NCBI GenBank assembly: GCA_028278325.1
Contig: JANQEO010000247.1
Span: 1-47,201 of the forward strand
Reading direction: 5' to 3'
DNA length: 47,201 nt
DNA from: Candidatus Binatia bacterium
Lineage (GTDB): Bacteria > Desulfobacterota > Binatia > UBA1149 > JAJCZL01
A program made the translations under genes and the position numbers. Under the pieces are notes generated by a model that was not told the DNA's origin, did not search any database, and was given only the letters and a program-made list of their open reading frames with translations. Within the stretch, counting starts at the first letter, position 1. The number at the start of each line of letters is the position of its first letter. Positions 25,384 through 33,888 of the stretch are shown here, one piece after another.

Positions 25384-25415
25384 AGCCGGCCGGTATATAG
25401 TCTTGACGGCCGGCT
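25384..25415 (+). terminator. 9-bp hairpin between GST operon and propeller gene
   Basis: AGCCGGCCG (25384-25392) pairs perfectly with CGGCCGGCT (25407-25415) around a 14-base AT-rich loop. It lies 63 bases after the second GST stop and 68 bases before the next start. TATATAG and TTGAC in the loop may have promoter meaning instead. A short T-containing tract follows (TGGCT), too poor for a classical terminator. Confidence 0.45.
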
Positions 25416-25483
25416 TGGCTGGGCCTCACACTCGTGGATGGACGCGCGAGGGAGCACGGGATCCTCGTAACGACCAGCCGAAA

Positions 25484-26986
25484 ATGACTAACCTTTCACG
25501 TTTGGCCGTTCCGCTCGCGGCGGCCGCAGTGTTCGTGGCAGCAGCCGCCGCGATCGCCAACCTCGACCCAGAGGGAGACAAGTTCCAGGTCGATGCCGTC
25601 GTGGGCGGTGCCGGTTTCGCCGACAACCAGAGCAACCGTACCGTAGATCGCGCCGCAGACGACAGCTTCGTAGCCGTGTGGGCCGACTTCGCCGACGGCC
25701 CTGCGTTCGGTACTTCGTTCGGCGTCTCTGCCCGGCGCTTCGACTCCGGCGGTAATGCGCTGACCGGCAACGTCCAGGTGAACTCATACACGACAGGACG
25801 GCAGAACTGGCCTTCAGTGGCGTCGCGCGCCGACGGAAGCTTCATGGTCACGTGGACGAACAGCCCGGACAATACGACTTCCGGCCAGGACATCAGCGGG
25901 CGGCTTTTCGACTCCGACGGCACACCGTTGACCGACGAGTTCACCGCCAACACGACAACGGCGGATACCCAGGCCCAGTCGACAGTCGCCGCTTTGTCGA
26001 ACGACGGCTTCGTGATCACCTGGATCGGAGTCAACGCAGGCACGGCATTCGACGTGTTCGCACAACGCTTCGACGAGGACGGCGTAGCCCTAGGGACCGA
26101 GTTCGCCGTCAACTCCAACCTCACACTTTCCCAGGAGCTACCCTCTGCAGCCGCCACCTCCGACGGCTTCATCGTCGCTTGGGGTAGCCAGGACTGCGAC
26201 GGCAACCAGTTCGGTGTGTGCGCGCAGCGCTTCGACAACTCCGGCGCCAAAGTCGGGACCGAGTTCACGGTGAACACCTATACTACGGACAACCAGACCC
26301 AGCCGGCCGTGGCCGTAAACAGCGACGACTCCTTCGTGATCACCTGGATGAGCGACGGTCAAGACGGCAGCCGCAACGGCATCTACGCTCAGCGTTTTTC
26401 ATCGATGGGCGTGGCCGTGGGCACTGAGTTTCCGGTCACCCAGACCACTGACGGGGACCAGAAGTATCCGACTGTTTCCTTCGGGCAAGGAGGCTTCGTC
26501 GTCGCCTGGCAAGACAAGCCGATATTGACGACACTGAACAGCGTCGCCGCACGCTGCTTCGACACCGACGCTAGTCCCCTGACCGATGAGTTCGAAGTCG
26601 ACGCACCGCCCTTGCCCGGCGCCGGCGCCGAGTACCCGAGCGTTGCCGGAGACGCCGACGGCGACTTCATCGTCACTTGGAACGCCCCGTCACTGCTGCA
26701 GATGTCGGGGACCGCCATACGCGCCCAACGCTACTCCACGCCCGGTTCCGCGGTCTGCGGCGACCCGGTCGATCCGGCCGCCCTCGTCGTCGGGCGCGTG
26801 ACGATACAGACGATCAATGCATCGGACGCGCTCTTCGTGCTGCGCGCTGGTGTGGGCTCCGAGGTCTGCGAGCTATGCGTATGCGACGTCGACAACGGGG
26901 GTGACATCAACGCTTCCGACGCCTTGCTCGTTCTGCAGAAGGGCGTAGGCCAACCGGTGGTCCTCAACTGCCCGGCTTGCACCTGA
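25484..26986 (+). CDS. Secreted seven-repeat beta-propeller-like protein with dockerin-like C-terminus
   Basis: This 500-residue exported protein starts with a signal peptide (RLAVPLAAAAVFVAAAAAIA). The body repeats a unit of about 55-60 residues: a FVVTW-type strand, then a R-x-F-D strand followed by a GTEF-VNT-type turn. Seven R-x-F-D-like marks are visible (ARRFD, GRLFD, AQRFD twice, AQRFS, ARCFD, AQRYS), which fits seven propeller blades. The last 60 residues contain two dockerin-like repeats, TINASDALFVLRAGVG and DVDNGGDINASDALLVLQ; the second keeps a calcium-loop spacing (D-x-D-x-G-x-D), the first has lost the Asp residues. The frame is open to 25403, but only ATG 25484 gives a signal peptide. 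The function is unknown; binding or scaffolding outside the cell is likely. Confidence 0.75.
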   Translation: MTNLSRLAVPLAAAAVFVAAAAAIANLDPEGDKFQVDAVVGGAGFADNQSNRTVDRAADDSFVAVWADFADGPAFGTSFGVSARRFDSGGNALTGNVQVNSYTTGRQNWPSVASRADGSFMVTWTNSPDNTTSGQDISGRLFDSDGTPLTDEFTANTTTADTQAQSTVAALSNDGFVITWIGVNAGTAFDVFAQRFDEDGVALGTEFAVNSNLTLSQELPSAAATSDGFIVAWGSQDCDGNQFGVCAQRFDNSGAKVGTEFTVNTYTTDNQTQPAVAVNSDDSFVITWMSDGQDGSRNGIYAQRFSSMGVAVGTEFPVTQTTDGDQKYPTVSFGQGGFVVAWQDKPILTTLNSVAARCFDTDASPLTDEFEVDAPPLPGAGAEYPSVAGDADGDFIVTWNAPSLLQMSGTAIRAQRYSTPGSAVCGDPVDPAALVVGRVTIQTINASDALFVLRAGVGSEVCELCVCDVDNGGDINASDALLVLQKGVGQPVVLNCPACT

Positions 26987-27001
26987 ACACCATCCGCCGA
27001 C

Positions 27002-27029
27002 TTGTCATCGTCAGCGTCTACTCTAGAAT
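27002..27029 (+). promoter_or_regulatory. Sigma-70-type promoter before cytochrome c peroxidase
   Basis: TTGTCA (27002-27007) and TAGAAT (27024-27029) are separated by 16 bases and lie about 50 bases before the ATG. Each box differs from consensus at one base (TTGACA, TATAAT). GGGGGAG at 27069-27075 then provides the ribosome binding site. Confidence 0.5.
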
Positions 27030-27077
27030 CCTTGGTTGCCGCTCTGGGTTCGATTCCGAACTGACTAGGGGGAGAAC

Positions 27078-28097
27078 ATGAAGATTCGGTCGGTGTTGCT
27101 TGGACTACTGGTTTGCCTGGCTGTGACGACTACAGCCTTAGCCGACGAGCACTTCCAGCTCGAGGCTCCGCTCGGAATCGACGTCGAAGCCTTGTTGATC
27201 CCGGAAGACAACCCGCTTTCGGCGGCCAAGATAGAGCTGGGCAAGATGCTCTACTTCGATGGGCGACTGTCGGCCGACGGCACGATCAGCTGCGCGACCT
27301 GCCACGATCCTACCAAGGGCTTCACGGATCAGGCAGCGGTCTCCACCGGCATCGATGGTCAAAAGGGCGGCCGCAGCGCTCCCACCGTCATCAACACCGG
27401 CTTCATCCACTTTCAGTTCTGGGACGGGCGAGCCCCGAGCCTGGAAGAGCAAGCCAAGGGCCCCATCGAGAACCCCATCGAGATGGGCACCACCCATGAA
27501 GCGGTGGTCGAGAAGCTTTCCAAGGTCGAAGGCTACAAGCCGTTGTTCAACGCGGCCTTCGGCAGCGAGGAAGTCACGATCGACCGAATCGCCATGGCAA
27601 TCGCGTCGTTCGAACGCACGGTGCTCTCGGGTAACTCGGCCTGGGACCGCTACGTCTACAATCGCGACGAGTCGGCCCTCAGCGAATCGGCGCGTCGTGG
27701 CTTGGAGTTGTTCGAAGGCAAGGCGTTGTGCACCCGCTGCCACGTCGGCTTCAACCTGACCGATAGCCTCTTCCATAATCTGGGTGTGGGCATGGATGCC
27801 GAAGAGCCCGACCTTGGCCGCTACGTCGTCACCAAGCAGGAAAAGGACAAAGGCGCGTTCAAGACGCCTACCCTGCGTGACATCTCCAAGACGGCTCCGT
27901 ACATGCACGACGGCAGCGTCGCGACACTCGAAGAGGTGATCGAACTCTACGATCGTGGCGGCGAACCCAACGAGTGGCTCGACCCGAAGATGGAGAAGCT
28001 CGGGTTGACCGACCAGGAGAAAGCCGACCTCCTTGCTTTCATGCTCTCCCTTGACGGAGACTGGAAAATCGCGGCGCCCGAGAAGCTACCCGAATAG
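27078..28097 (+). CDS. Di-haem cytochrome c peroxidase (CcpA/MauG family)
   Basis: This 339-residue periplasmic enzyme reduces hydrogen peroxide with electrons from cytochromes or quinol. It has a signal peptide (LLGLLVCLAVTTTALA, residues 7-22) and two c-type haem sites, CATCH at 72-76 and CTRCH at 218-222. Other family marks are LYFDGRLSADGTISC, APTVINTGF, the FWDGRAPSLEEQAKGPI stretch and FKTPTLRDISKTAPYMHDG, where the Met is the distal ligand region. The length fits the classical bacterial group. It converges on the AP-superfamily gene with only ten bases between the stops. Confidence 0.94.
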   Translation: MKIRSVLLGLLVCLAVTTTALADEHFQLEAPLGIDVEALLIPEDNPLSAAKIELGKMLYFDGRLSADGTISCATCHDPTKGFTDQAAVSTGIDGQKGGRSAPTVINTGFIHFQFWDGRAPSLEEQAKGPIENPIEMGTTHEAVVEKLSKVEGYKPLFNAAFGSEEVTIDRIAMAIASFERTVLSGNSAWDRYVYNRDESALSESARRGLELFEGKALCTRCHVGFNLTDSLFHNLGVGMDAEEPDLGRYVVTKQEKDKGAFKTPTLRDISKTAPYMHDGSVATLEEVIELYDRGGEPNEWLDPKMEKLGLTDQEKADLLAFMLSLDGDWKIAAPEKLPE

Positions 28098-28107
28098 CCC
28101 TTCGAGC

Positions 28108-30105
28108 TTACTCGAGATAACCGAGAGCGCGTAGCTTCTCGAGCATTGCGGAGTCGTCGGCCGAAACGATGCCGGCCGCGTCACCAACGGGCCGTCCATA
28201 GTGGGCCACCCTGGTCACCGGATTCGGGCTGCTAAAGGCCGGCACCGGAGAGCCCAGCAGCTCGGACGACAAGGGCAACCCCAGCCTCTCGAGCACGGTA
28301 GGCGCAATGTCATAGATCGAGAGTTCCGGCAGGGGGTGACATCCATGGGTGCAAACATCGGCGCCGTAGAACAGCACGATGCCCGGCGGAGCGAAGCGAT
28401 GATTGTAACGGCCGTCTGCTTCCTTCTCCCACCCGTGATCCGAAACGATGATGAGTAGCGTTCCCGGCTCTGCATCAACCATTTCGACCAGGCGCGCCAT
28501 GCGGCGGTCTGTCCACTCATAGACGCGATCGACAACTCCGCCGTACATGGTGATCTCCTCGGCGTCGAAGCCCAGCTCTTGCGCCTCGGCCACGCTCGCC
28601 TCGTAGAAGAAATGCGACAGATCGTCGATGGCGCGCACGTAGGCGATCATCAGATCCGGCCGGTCGCTCTCCCAAACTTCCGTAGCGGCATCGAAGATGA
28701 ATGCATCCGACAGATGCGTGGCGCGAAACGCTGATAAAGGTCTGTCCTTCGAGAACGTGGTTGCCTGACCGAAGCGGCGCCAGGTCTCGTCATCCACGGG
28801 GATGAACTGTTCGAGGTCGGAGCGGGTTACGCTCTCGGGCGAGCGTTGATACCGCCCGAGCCGCCGTTCCAACGTAGGCGGGTACATGGTCGTTCCCACC
28901 GTGAGCGCCGAGGTCTTGCGGCGGTCGAGCCACTCGCGGCGTTTCGCGACACTAGCATGATCGGACACTACCAAGCCGTGGTCGAGTGGCTCGGGCGGCC
29001 AGGTCGCCCACAAACCGAGTACTGCCGTGCTCAGCCCCGCCTCGTCGACGAGGTTCCACAGAGCCTTGCGGCGCCTGAGGCTGCTCGTCACGGGGACACG
29101 CACAAGCTCGCCGATGCCCGTCAGAAACTCCTCCACCAGGTCGAGGCTTCGCGGTATGTCGAGGCGCTGCAGACCAAGTCGCGGGATCTGGAACATGTAA
29201 AAGGTATCGATGCCGTGCACCCGCGGAGTCACGCCGGTCACCATCGACGTCCAGATGGCCGGCGATTCTGTCGGGCGCAGCGTCTGCAAGGGAGCGCGGC
29301 GGCCAGCGCCTACGAGCCGTGCGAAAGTCGGCAGCTTCCCGGCGGCGACGCCTTTGTCGATCCGGTCCCACGACGCACCGTCGATTCCGAGCAGAAGAAT
29401 CCGCGGCCGCTTCGCGAGCGCGTCAATAGTTCCCGGCGGCTCTGACTCGAAATGTGGTGCCAGCGCGATCACCGAGCCCGCGTCGACTGGCCCCCCAACG
29501 GCCTCGCGCGGGATGCGATAATAGAGCCCCGCCAGGATCGTGGCGGGCAGAAGAAGCAGAACCGCGAACCGCTCCGCGTGCAGGACCGAGGGCGAAACCC
29601 CGTCGCCGCTTTCTCGCCAGGCCCTCCAGATCACGACCGCGGCACCTGCCCCCAATACGACTCGGAGCGGGCCTCTGGCCAGCTGCATCCATTCGATCGT
29701 CTCGCGCAAGTGCTCCAGGGCGACGAAAGCGCAAGCCAACGCCAACATTGACCAGAGAAAACCCGGAGTGGTGAAGCCGCCGCCGGCGGCCCCCAGCCGT
29801 TGAGCGACGACCCCGAACGCGGCGAAACCGACGACTAGCAGTCCGAAAATCGTGACGAAGAACAGGACAACGGGCCCGGCCAGAAGAAAGGCCTTGGAGG
29901 GCGCCGCACGCAACGCTTCCGTGTTCATGCTGATGGCCAGGGTCGCAACGACACCGGCGACTGAACCAAGCGCCCCGGCGCGCAAGAACAACTGCGCGAT
30001 GCCCCCTGCCCCCATCACCGTGAAGCATCGCATTCGCCAACTTGGAGCGCCAGCGGCAAGCGGAGATTCCGCAGATTCTCCTTGACAAGTGTGCACTCGA
30101 GCCAT
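28108..30105 (-). CDS. Membrane-anchored alkaline-phosphatase-superfamily protein
   Basis: This 665-residue protein has about six membrane segments in residues 25-220, then a catalytic domain of the type I phosphodiesterase/nucleotide pyrophosphatase kind. Metal and active-site marks: LLLGIDGASWDRID with the first Asp, LRPTESPAIWTSMVTG with the presumed Ser nucleophile, DDLSHFFYE, and IIVSDHGWEKEADG with the Asp-His pair. The C-terminus ends in LRALGYLE, a tail also seen in the lipoprotein at 38273-39595, its paralogue. ATG 30105 has AAGGA four bases before it; Met25 and Met31 are alternatives just before the first membrane helix. It may cleave phosphodiesters or move phospho-groups on lipid or glycan precursors (inference). 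Confidence 0.85.
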   Translation of the reverse strand: MARVHTCQGESAESPLAAGAPSWRMRCFTVMGAGGIAQLFLRAGALGSVAGVVATLAISMNTEALRAAPSKAFLLAGPVVLFFVTIFGLLVVGFAAFGVVAQRLGAAGGGFTTPGFLWSMLALACAFVALEHLRETIEWMQLARGPLRVVLGAGAAVVIWRAWRESGDGVSPSVLHAERFAVLLLLPATILAGLYYRIPREAVGGPVDAGSVIALAPHFESEPPGTIDALAKRPRILLLGIDGASWDRIDKGVAAGKLPTFARLVGAGRRAPLQTLRPTESPAIWTSMVTGVTPRVHGIDTFYMFQIPRLGLQRLDIPRSLDLVEEFLTGIGELVRVPVTSSLRRRKALWNLVDEAGLSTAVLGLWATWPPEPLDHGLVVSDHASVAKRREWLDRRKTSALTVGTTMYPPTLERRLGRYQRSPESVTRSDLEQFIPVDDETWRRFGQATTFSKDRPLSAFRATHLSDAFIFDAATEVWESDRPDLMIAYVRAIDDLSHFFYEASVAEAQELGFDAEEITMYGGVVDRVYEWTDRRMARLVEMVDAEPGTLLIIVSDHGWEKEADGRYNHRFAPPGIVLFYGADVCTHGCHPLPELSIYDIAPTVLERLGLPLSSELLGSPVPAFSSPNPVTRVAHYGRPVGDAAGIVSADDSAMLEKLRALGYLE

Positions 30106-30267
30106 TTTCCTTGAAGTGACGGGTGGTGGACGCGTACGCCTGGCCCGAATCGAAGTCAGGTGGGATGGGGCCGGTCGTCTCGGCCAGAGGAAGGCGCACC
30201 CTGGACAAAGCGGACCGACCGGCCCACCCTAACCCGACTTCATGAGCGTACCGACAAGGAGACCTCG

Positions 30268-30603
30268 ATGAGCGATTCGACCACTCCGGCCTATCTGGTG
30301 GCCCGGCTCAACATCAACGATCGCGACGAGTACATGCAGCGCTATGTCACCCCGCTGATGCCGATGCTCAACAGAGTTGGCGCCAGGGTAGTGGCTGTGT
30401 CGCCGGAACCGAAGGTGCTCGAGGGGCAATGGGGCGGCACCTGGACCGTCGTGATCAAGTTCCCGAGCATGGATGCCGCTCAGGACTGGTACGATTCCGC
30501 GGATTATAAGCCGCTCAAAGACCTTCGCATCAACGAGCTGACCGACGGAGCGGGCACTGTCGTCTTCATTCCGGGCTTCGAGCCCGGCGGGGGCGCTCGC
30601 TAG
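30268..30603 (+). CDS. DUF1330 domain protein
   Basis: This 111-residue protein has the dimeric alpha/beta-barrel (ferredoxin-like) look of DUF1330: AYLVARLNINDRDEYMQRYV at the N-terminus and VVIKFPSMDAAQDWYDSADY in the middle. Its reaction is unknown; small relatives are often accessory or monooxygenase-like proteins. ATG 30268 follows ACAAGGAGA, which decides the start; the open frame reaches back to 30160 without a ribosome binding site. It is the first gene of an operon with the aminotransferase-fold enzyme (17-base gap) and the APH kinase. Confidence 0.85.
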   Translation: MSDSTTPAYLVARLNINDRDEYMQRYVTPLMPMLNRVGARVVAVSPEPKVLEGQWGGTWTVVIKFPSMDAAQDWYDSADYKPLKDLRINELTDGAGTVVFIPGFEPGGGAR

Positions 30604-30620
30604 ACGGGGGGACATCGATC

Positions 30621-31940
30621 ATGGCTCAAGCACGACGAAACGACCCGGCTACGCGCGACCCGATGTCGCAGTTGCTAGACAGCATCGGCCCGATGTCGGA
30701 TCGCAAACGGCGCGCGCTGTCGCTCGCTCACGAGTTCATGGCGCCCAACCGGGTCGAGACCTTCCTCCATGCGGGAGTACCTTTGGTCATCGGTAAACGC
30801 GAGGGTTATCGCATCTGGGACCTAGACGGTCACGAGCTGCTCGATCTACATTTGAACGGCGGCACCTATAACCTCGGGCACCGCAATCCTGAGGCCATGG
30901 CGGCTCTGACCGACGCTCTCACCGAATGGGACGTCGGCAACCATCACTTCCCGAGCGAACCACGCGCCTTGCTCGCCGAAAAACTGGCGGGACTCGTACC
31001 CGGCGACCTGCACTACAGCGTGTTCACGGCCAGCGGCAGCGAGGCCAACGACGTGGCGATCAAGTCGGCACGCCATGCTACCGGCCGGCGAAAGATCGTG
31101 TGCCTGGATGCAGGGTTTCACGGCACGACAGGCCTCTGCGGCGCAGCCGGCAACGACGAGACCGCGCAATACTTCCACTGCGATCGCCCCGAGGAATTCG
31201 TCAAGGTGCCCTTCAACGATCTCGATGCGATGGAAGCTGCTCTGCAGGGCCGGGATGCAGCAGCCGTCCTGCTCGAGACCATTCCCGCCACGGCCGGCTT
31301 CGTAAGGCCGGAGGGCGACTACCTGAAAGACGTCAAGGCCTTGTGCGAGCGCTGCGGGACCCTCTACATCGCCGACGAAGTTCAGACCGGTCTGGGGCGT
31401 ACCGGCAAGCTATGGGCTGTCGAGCAATGGGGGATAGAGCCCGACATCATGGTGATCGGTAAAGGACTATCCGCCGGGCTCTATCCGATCTCCGCGGTGC
31501 TGCTGACGCCGAGTGTCGGCCACTGGCTAACTGAAAAAGGCTGGGGCTATGTATCGACCTTCGGCGGCTCGGAGATCGGCTGCCAGGTCGCCTCCACCGT
31601 GCTCGACATCTGCAACCGGCCGAGCACACTCGAGAACGCCGGCAACATCTCCGAGTATCTCGGCAACGGGCTGGCAAAGCTTCAACAAACACACCCGTTC
31701 CTGAAAGAGGTACGCCGCAGCGGCCTGGTCATGGGCTTGCAGTTCGATGACCCTGCCGGGGGCTTACTGATGTCGTCGACTCTATACAAGCATGGAATGT
31801 GGGCCATGTTCGCCGGCTTCGATTTTTCGGTCCTACAGTTCAAGCCCGGCTTGCTCGTCGATGAGCCCTACTGCGATCTTGCCTTGGCAAAGCTCGACGC
31901 AGCGCTGAGCGAAATCGATTCGCAGAGAGCGGGCGGCTGA
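30621..31940 (+). CDS. Class III aminotransferase-fold PLP enzyme
   Basis: This 439-residue enzyme has all class III marks: FTASGSEANDVAIKSARHAT for the cofactor phosphate, CLDAGFHGTTG, ADEVQTGLGRTGKLW with the Asp that holds the pyridine N, and VIGKGLSAGLYPISAVLL with the Schiff-base Lys281. The fold covers omega-aminotransferases, aminomutases and the phospho-lyases for phosphoethanolamine and phosphohydroxylysine. The directly coupled APH-type kinase (shared A in TGATG) makes a phospho-lyase role attractive, but substrate choice cannot be read from the sequence. The alternative is a plain transaminase acting on a diamine or beta-amino acid. Confidence 0.9.
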   Translation: MAQARRNDPATRDPMSQLLDSIGPMSDRKRRALSLAHEFMAPNRVETFLHAGVPLVIGKREGYRIWDLDGHELLDLHLNGGTYNLGHRNPEAMAALTDALTEWDVGNHHFPSEPRALLAEKLAGLVPGDLHYSVFTASGSEANDVAIKSARHATGRRKIVCLDAGFHGTTGLCGAAGNDETAQYFHCDRPEEFVKVPFNDLDAMEAALQGRDAAAVLLETIPATAGFVRPEGDYLKDVKALCERCGTLYIADEVQTGLGRTGKLWAVEQWGIEPDIMVIGKGLSAGLYPISAVLLTPSVGHWLTEKGWGYVSTFGGSEIGCQVASTVLDICNRPSTLENAGNISEYLGNGLAKLQQTHPFLKEVRRSGLVMGLQFDDPAGGLLMSSTLYKHGMWAMFAGFDFSVLQFKPGLLVDEPYCDLALAKLDAALSEIDSQRAGG

Positions 31941-33004
31941 TGGCCCTATCCTCGCCTGACTCCTCCGAGGAGTTCTATTCCAAGCCGACCACCGAGCAGT
32001 TGGTCGCGCTCGAGAGCATGGCCAAGGCATCGCTGGCCCTGTGGGATGCCGAAGAAGCGACGATCACGCCGATCAAATACCGGGAGAACGCCGTCTTCTC
32101 CGTCGCCCGACCCGATGGCGAGCGTTTCGCCTTGCGCATTCACCGGCCCGGATACCGAAGCGACCAACACGTGAGATCCGAGTTCATGTGGATGCGTGCG
32201 TTGGCCGACCATGGCCTGCTCACCCCCGCTCCGATTCCCACCAGACAAGGCGAACCTTTCGCATACGTTTCTGTCGATGGCGTGCCCGAGCCGAGGCGCT
32301 GCGATGCTCTTACCTGGATCGACGGCAGCCCCCTGGGCAGTATCGAAGAAGGCGCCAGCGGCGCCCTCGACGCCAAGCTCGACAACTACCGAACGCTAGG
32401 AGAGCTGGCCGCACGCATACACGAATTCGGCGCTAGCTGGTCCCCACCCCCGGACTTCCATCTTCCCAGCTGGGACGGTGAAGCGCTTGTGGGAGACGAC
32501 CCGGAGTGGGGCAGGTTCTGGGAACTCGAGTGCCTGAGCGATCCTCAGCGTGAGCGTATCCTCGAGGCCCGCAACCGGGTACGCGAGAAGTTGCAGGACT
32601 TCGGAGCCACCCCTGACCGCTTCGGTCTCCTGCACGGGGACTTTCTTCCGGAGAACGTGCTGATCAGCGGCGACACGGCTCATCTTCTCGACTTCAATGA
32701 CGCCGGCACGGGCTGGTATCTGTTCGAGTTCGCGACGACGTTGTTCTTCCTGCAGCCGGATCCCGACTTCGCGCGCATCTGCGAGGCACTGATGGACGGC
32801 TACCGCTCGGCCGGCGCCACGGCCGTCGACTACGAAGCGATGATGCCCACGATGATGATGGCAAGAGGTCTGAGCTATCTCGGCTGGCCCCATAGCCGGC
32901 CGGAGATCGACGAAGCCCGCATGCTTGCACCCTTCCTTGCTGCTCAAGTCGTAGAACTATGCGACGTCTATCTAGCCGGCGAGCTTCACGTTCCCGGGGG
33001 CTGA
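31940..33004 (+). CDS. APH-fold phosphotransferase (aminoglycoside/choline kinase superfamily)
   Basis: This 354-residue cytoplasmic kinase has ENAVFSVARPDGERFALRIH in the N-lobe, the catalytic loop HGDFLPEN (residues 232-239) and LLDFNDAGTG with the metal-binding Asp. The layout matches SrkA/homoserine-kinase-II-like and hydroxylysine-kinase-like proteins. Its start overlaps the stop of the aminotransferase-fold gene by one base, so the two proteins are made in step. It likely phosphorylates a hydroxyl group of a small amine or amino acid that the neighbour then processes (inference). The operon ends here, with a hairpin 45 bases after the stop. Confidence 0.85.
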   Translation: MALSSPDSSEEFYSKPTTEQLVALESMAKASLALWDAEEATITPIKYRENAVFSVARPDGERFALRIHRPGYRSDQHVRSEFMWMRALADHGLLTPAPIPTRQGEPFAYVSVDGVPEPRRCDALTWIDGSPLGSIEEGASGALDAKLDNYRTLGELAARIHEFGASWSPPPDFHLPSWDGEALVGDDPEWGRFWELECLSDPQRERILEARNRVREKLQDFGATPDRFGLLHGDFLPENVLISGDTAHLLDFNDAGTGWYLFEFATTLFFLQPDPDFARICEALMDGYRSAGATAVDYEAMMPTMMMARGLSYLGWPHSRPEIDEARMLAPFLAAQVVELCDVYLAGELHVPGG

Positions 33005-33049
33005 GCCCCTAGAGTCGTACTGCCCCCTCCTCGAGCGTGAACGGCTTGG

Positions 33050-33072
33050 CGGCCGGTGTGCAATTCCGGCCG
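33050..33072 (+). terminator. 7-bp hairpin after the kinase gene
   Basis: CGGCCGG pairs perfectly with CCGGCCG around a 9-base loop, 45 bases after the kinase stop. A T-containing tract (CCCTTCGTTTCTG) follows, making this the most terminator-like hairpin of the window. Confidence 0.55.
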
Positions 33073-33256
33073 ACCCTTCGTTTCTGTGACTACTCAGGAG
33101 TTGCCCGTGAGGCTTACGCTGGAGCTTCGCCCACAGTGTCGTGCCTTGCGGACACCATGCCCTCGAAGCTCACCTGCTTCGGTCTCTCAAGCCGGGGTTA
33201 CGATTCCGTCGCTTCCTCGCCGCGGCCTGATCCCTCTATCAGTTAGGTCTTGGAAA

Positions 33257-33273
33257 GCGGCATGGCGATTGCA
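33257..33273 (+). promoter_or_regulatory. Sigma-54-type (-24/-12) promoter for pilin
   Basis: The sequence GCGGCATGGCGATTGCA fits the consensus YTGGCACGRNNNTTGCW with three mismatches. The essential GG (33259-33260) and GC (33271-33272) are ten bases apart, as required. Transcription would begin near 33284, leaving a leader of about 48 bases before the pilin ATG at 33332. Pilin genes of Pseudomonas and Myxococcus are known to be sigma-54 dependent. Confidence 0.7.
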
Positions 33274-33331
33274 CAATCATTCGCCAAATCGGCCTAGAGC
33301 CATATCCAATACGGAGACTAGAGACTAAACA

Positions 33332-33784
33332 ATGATCACCGCAATCAGAGACACGAAAAAGCAAAAGGGCTTTACGTTGGTAGAGCTCGCGATCGTGATC
33401 GTCATCATCGGTGTCCTCGCCTCTTTCGGCGTGCCGCGCTTCCGCGATGCAGTCGAGAGATCCAAGGCCGGCGAGGCGTTTTCCTACCTGGCATCACTTC
33501 GCGCTGCTCAGGAGCGTTACCACGCTCGTGAGGCCACCTACTCGACCGACCTCAGTGCACTCGACATCGCCATGCCGGACCCGAAGTACTTCAACATCGG
33601 CACGGTGGCCGCGGGTAGCACCTCGGACATCGAGAACTCCTGGACTCTCACCCTGACGCGCTCCGGCGCTTCTGCAGGTTACGGGGAGTACACAGTGACA
33701 TTCACCGAACAAGGCTACGACTCCGCGAACAGCGACATACCTGCCGAGATCAGTCCGCTCGGCGGCGGCAGCGCCGGCACCTGA
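33332..33784 (+). CDS. Type IV pilin / prepilin (PilA- or GspG-like)
   Basis: This 150-residue prepilin has a 13-residue basic leader (ITAIRDTKKQKG), cleavage before Phe, then FTLVELAIVIVIIGVLASFG with Glu5, the best pilin helix in the window. The globular part contains AAQERYHAREATYSTDLSAL, a pattern shared by major pilins and GspG. No Cys pair is seen near the C-terminus; the tail is Gly/Ser-rich (SPLGGGSAGT). It stands alone between a kinase operon and an opposite-strand decarboxylase and has its own sigma-54-type promoter. It may be a major pilin assembled with the three minor pilins at 21.5-22.9 kb, but the assembly machinery is not in the window. Confidence 0.9.
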   Translation: MITAIRDTKKQKGFTLVELAIVIVIIGVLASFGVPRFRDAVERSKAGEAFSYLASLRAAQERYHAREATYSTDLSALDIAMPDPKYFNIGTVAAGSTSDIENSWTLTLTRSGASAGYGEYTVTFTEQGYDSANSDIPAEISPLGGGSAGT

Positions 33785-33888
33785 TCTGGAGCTCTCCTGT
33801 TTAGCCGGCTCCGATGCGCCATGCATCGGGGTCGGCTGCCGCCTCTCCACTGCCTGCCTAACGTGCAGAGTCGTCGGTACGACCGAAG

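Larger units (their letters stand above)
33005..33331 (+). other. 327-base gap before pilin gene
   Basis: No convincing gene lies here; the short open frames lack ribosome binding sites and homology. It holds a terminator-like hairpin near its start and a sigma-54-type promoter about 60-75 bases before the pilin ATG. The stretch in between, about 185 bases, could carry binding sites for an enhancer-binding activator, but I see no clear repeat. Confidence 0.6.

Noticed and set aside
33056..33328. 90-residue open frame before the pilin gene
   Set aside because: No ribosome binding site or homology; it overlaps the hairpin and the sigma-54 promoter.
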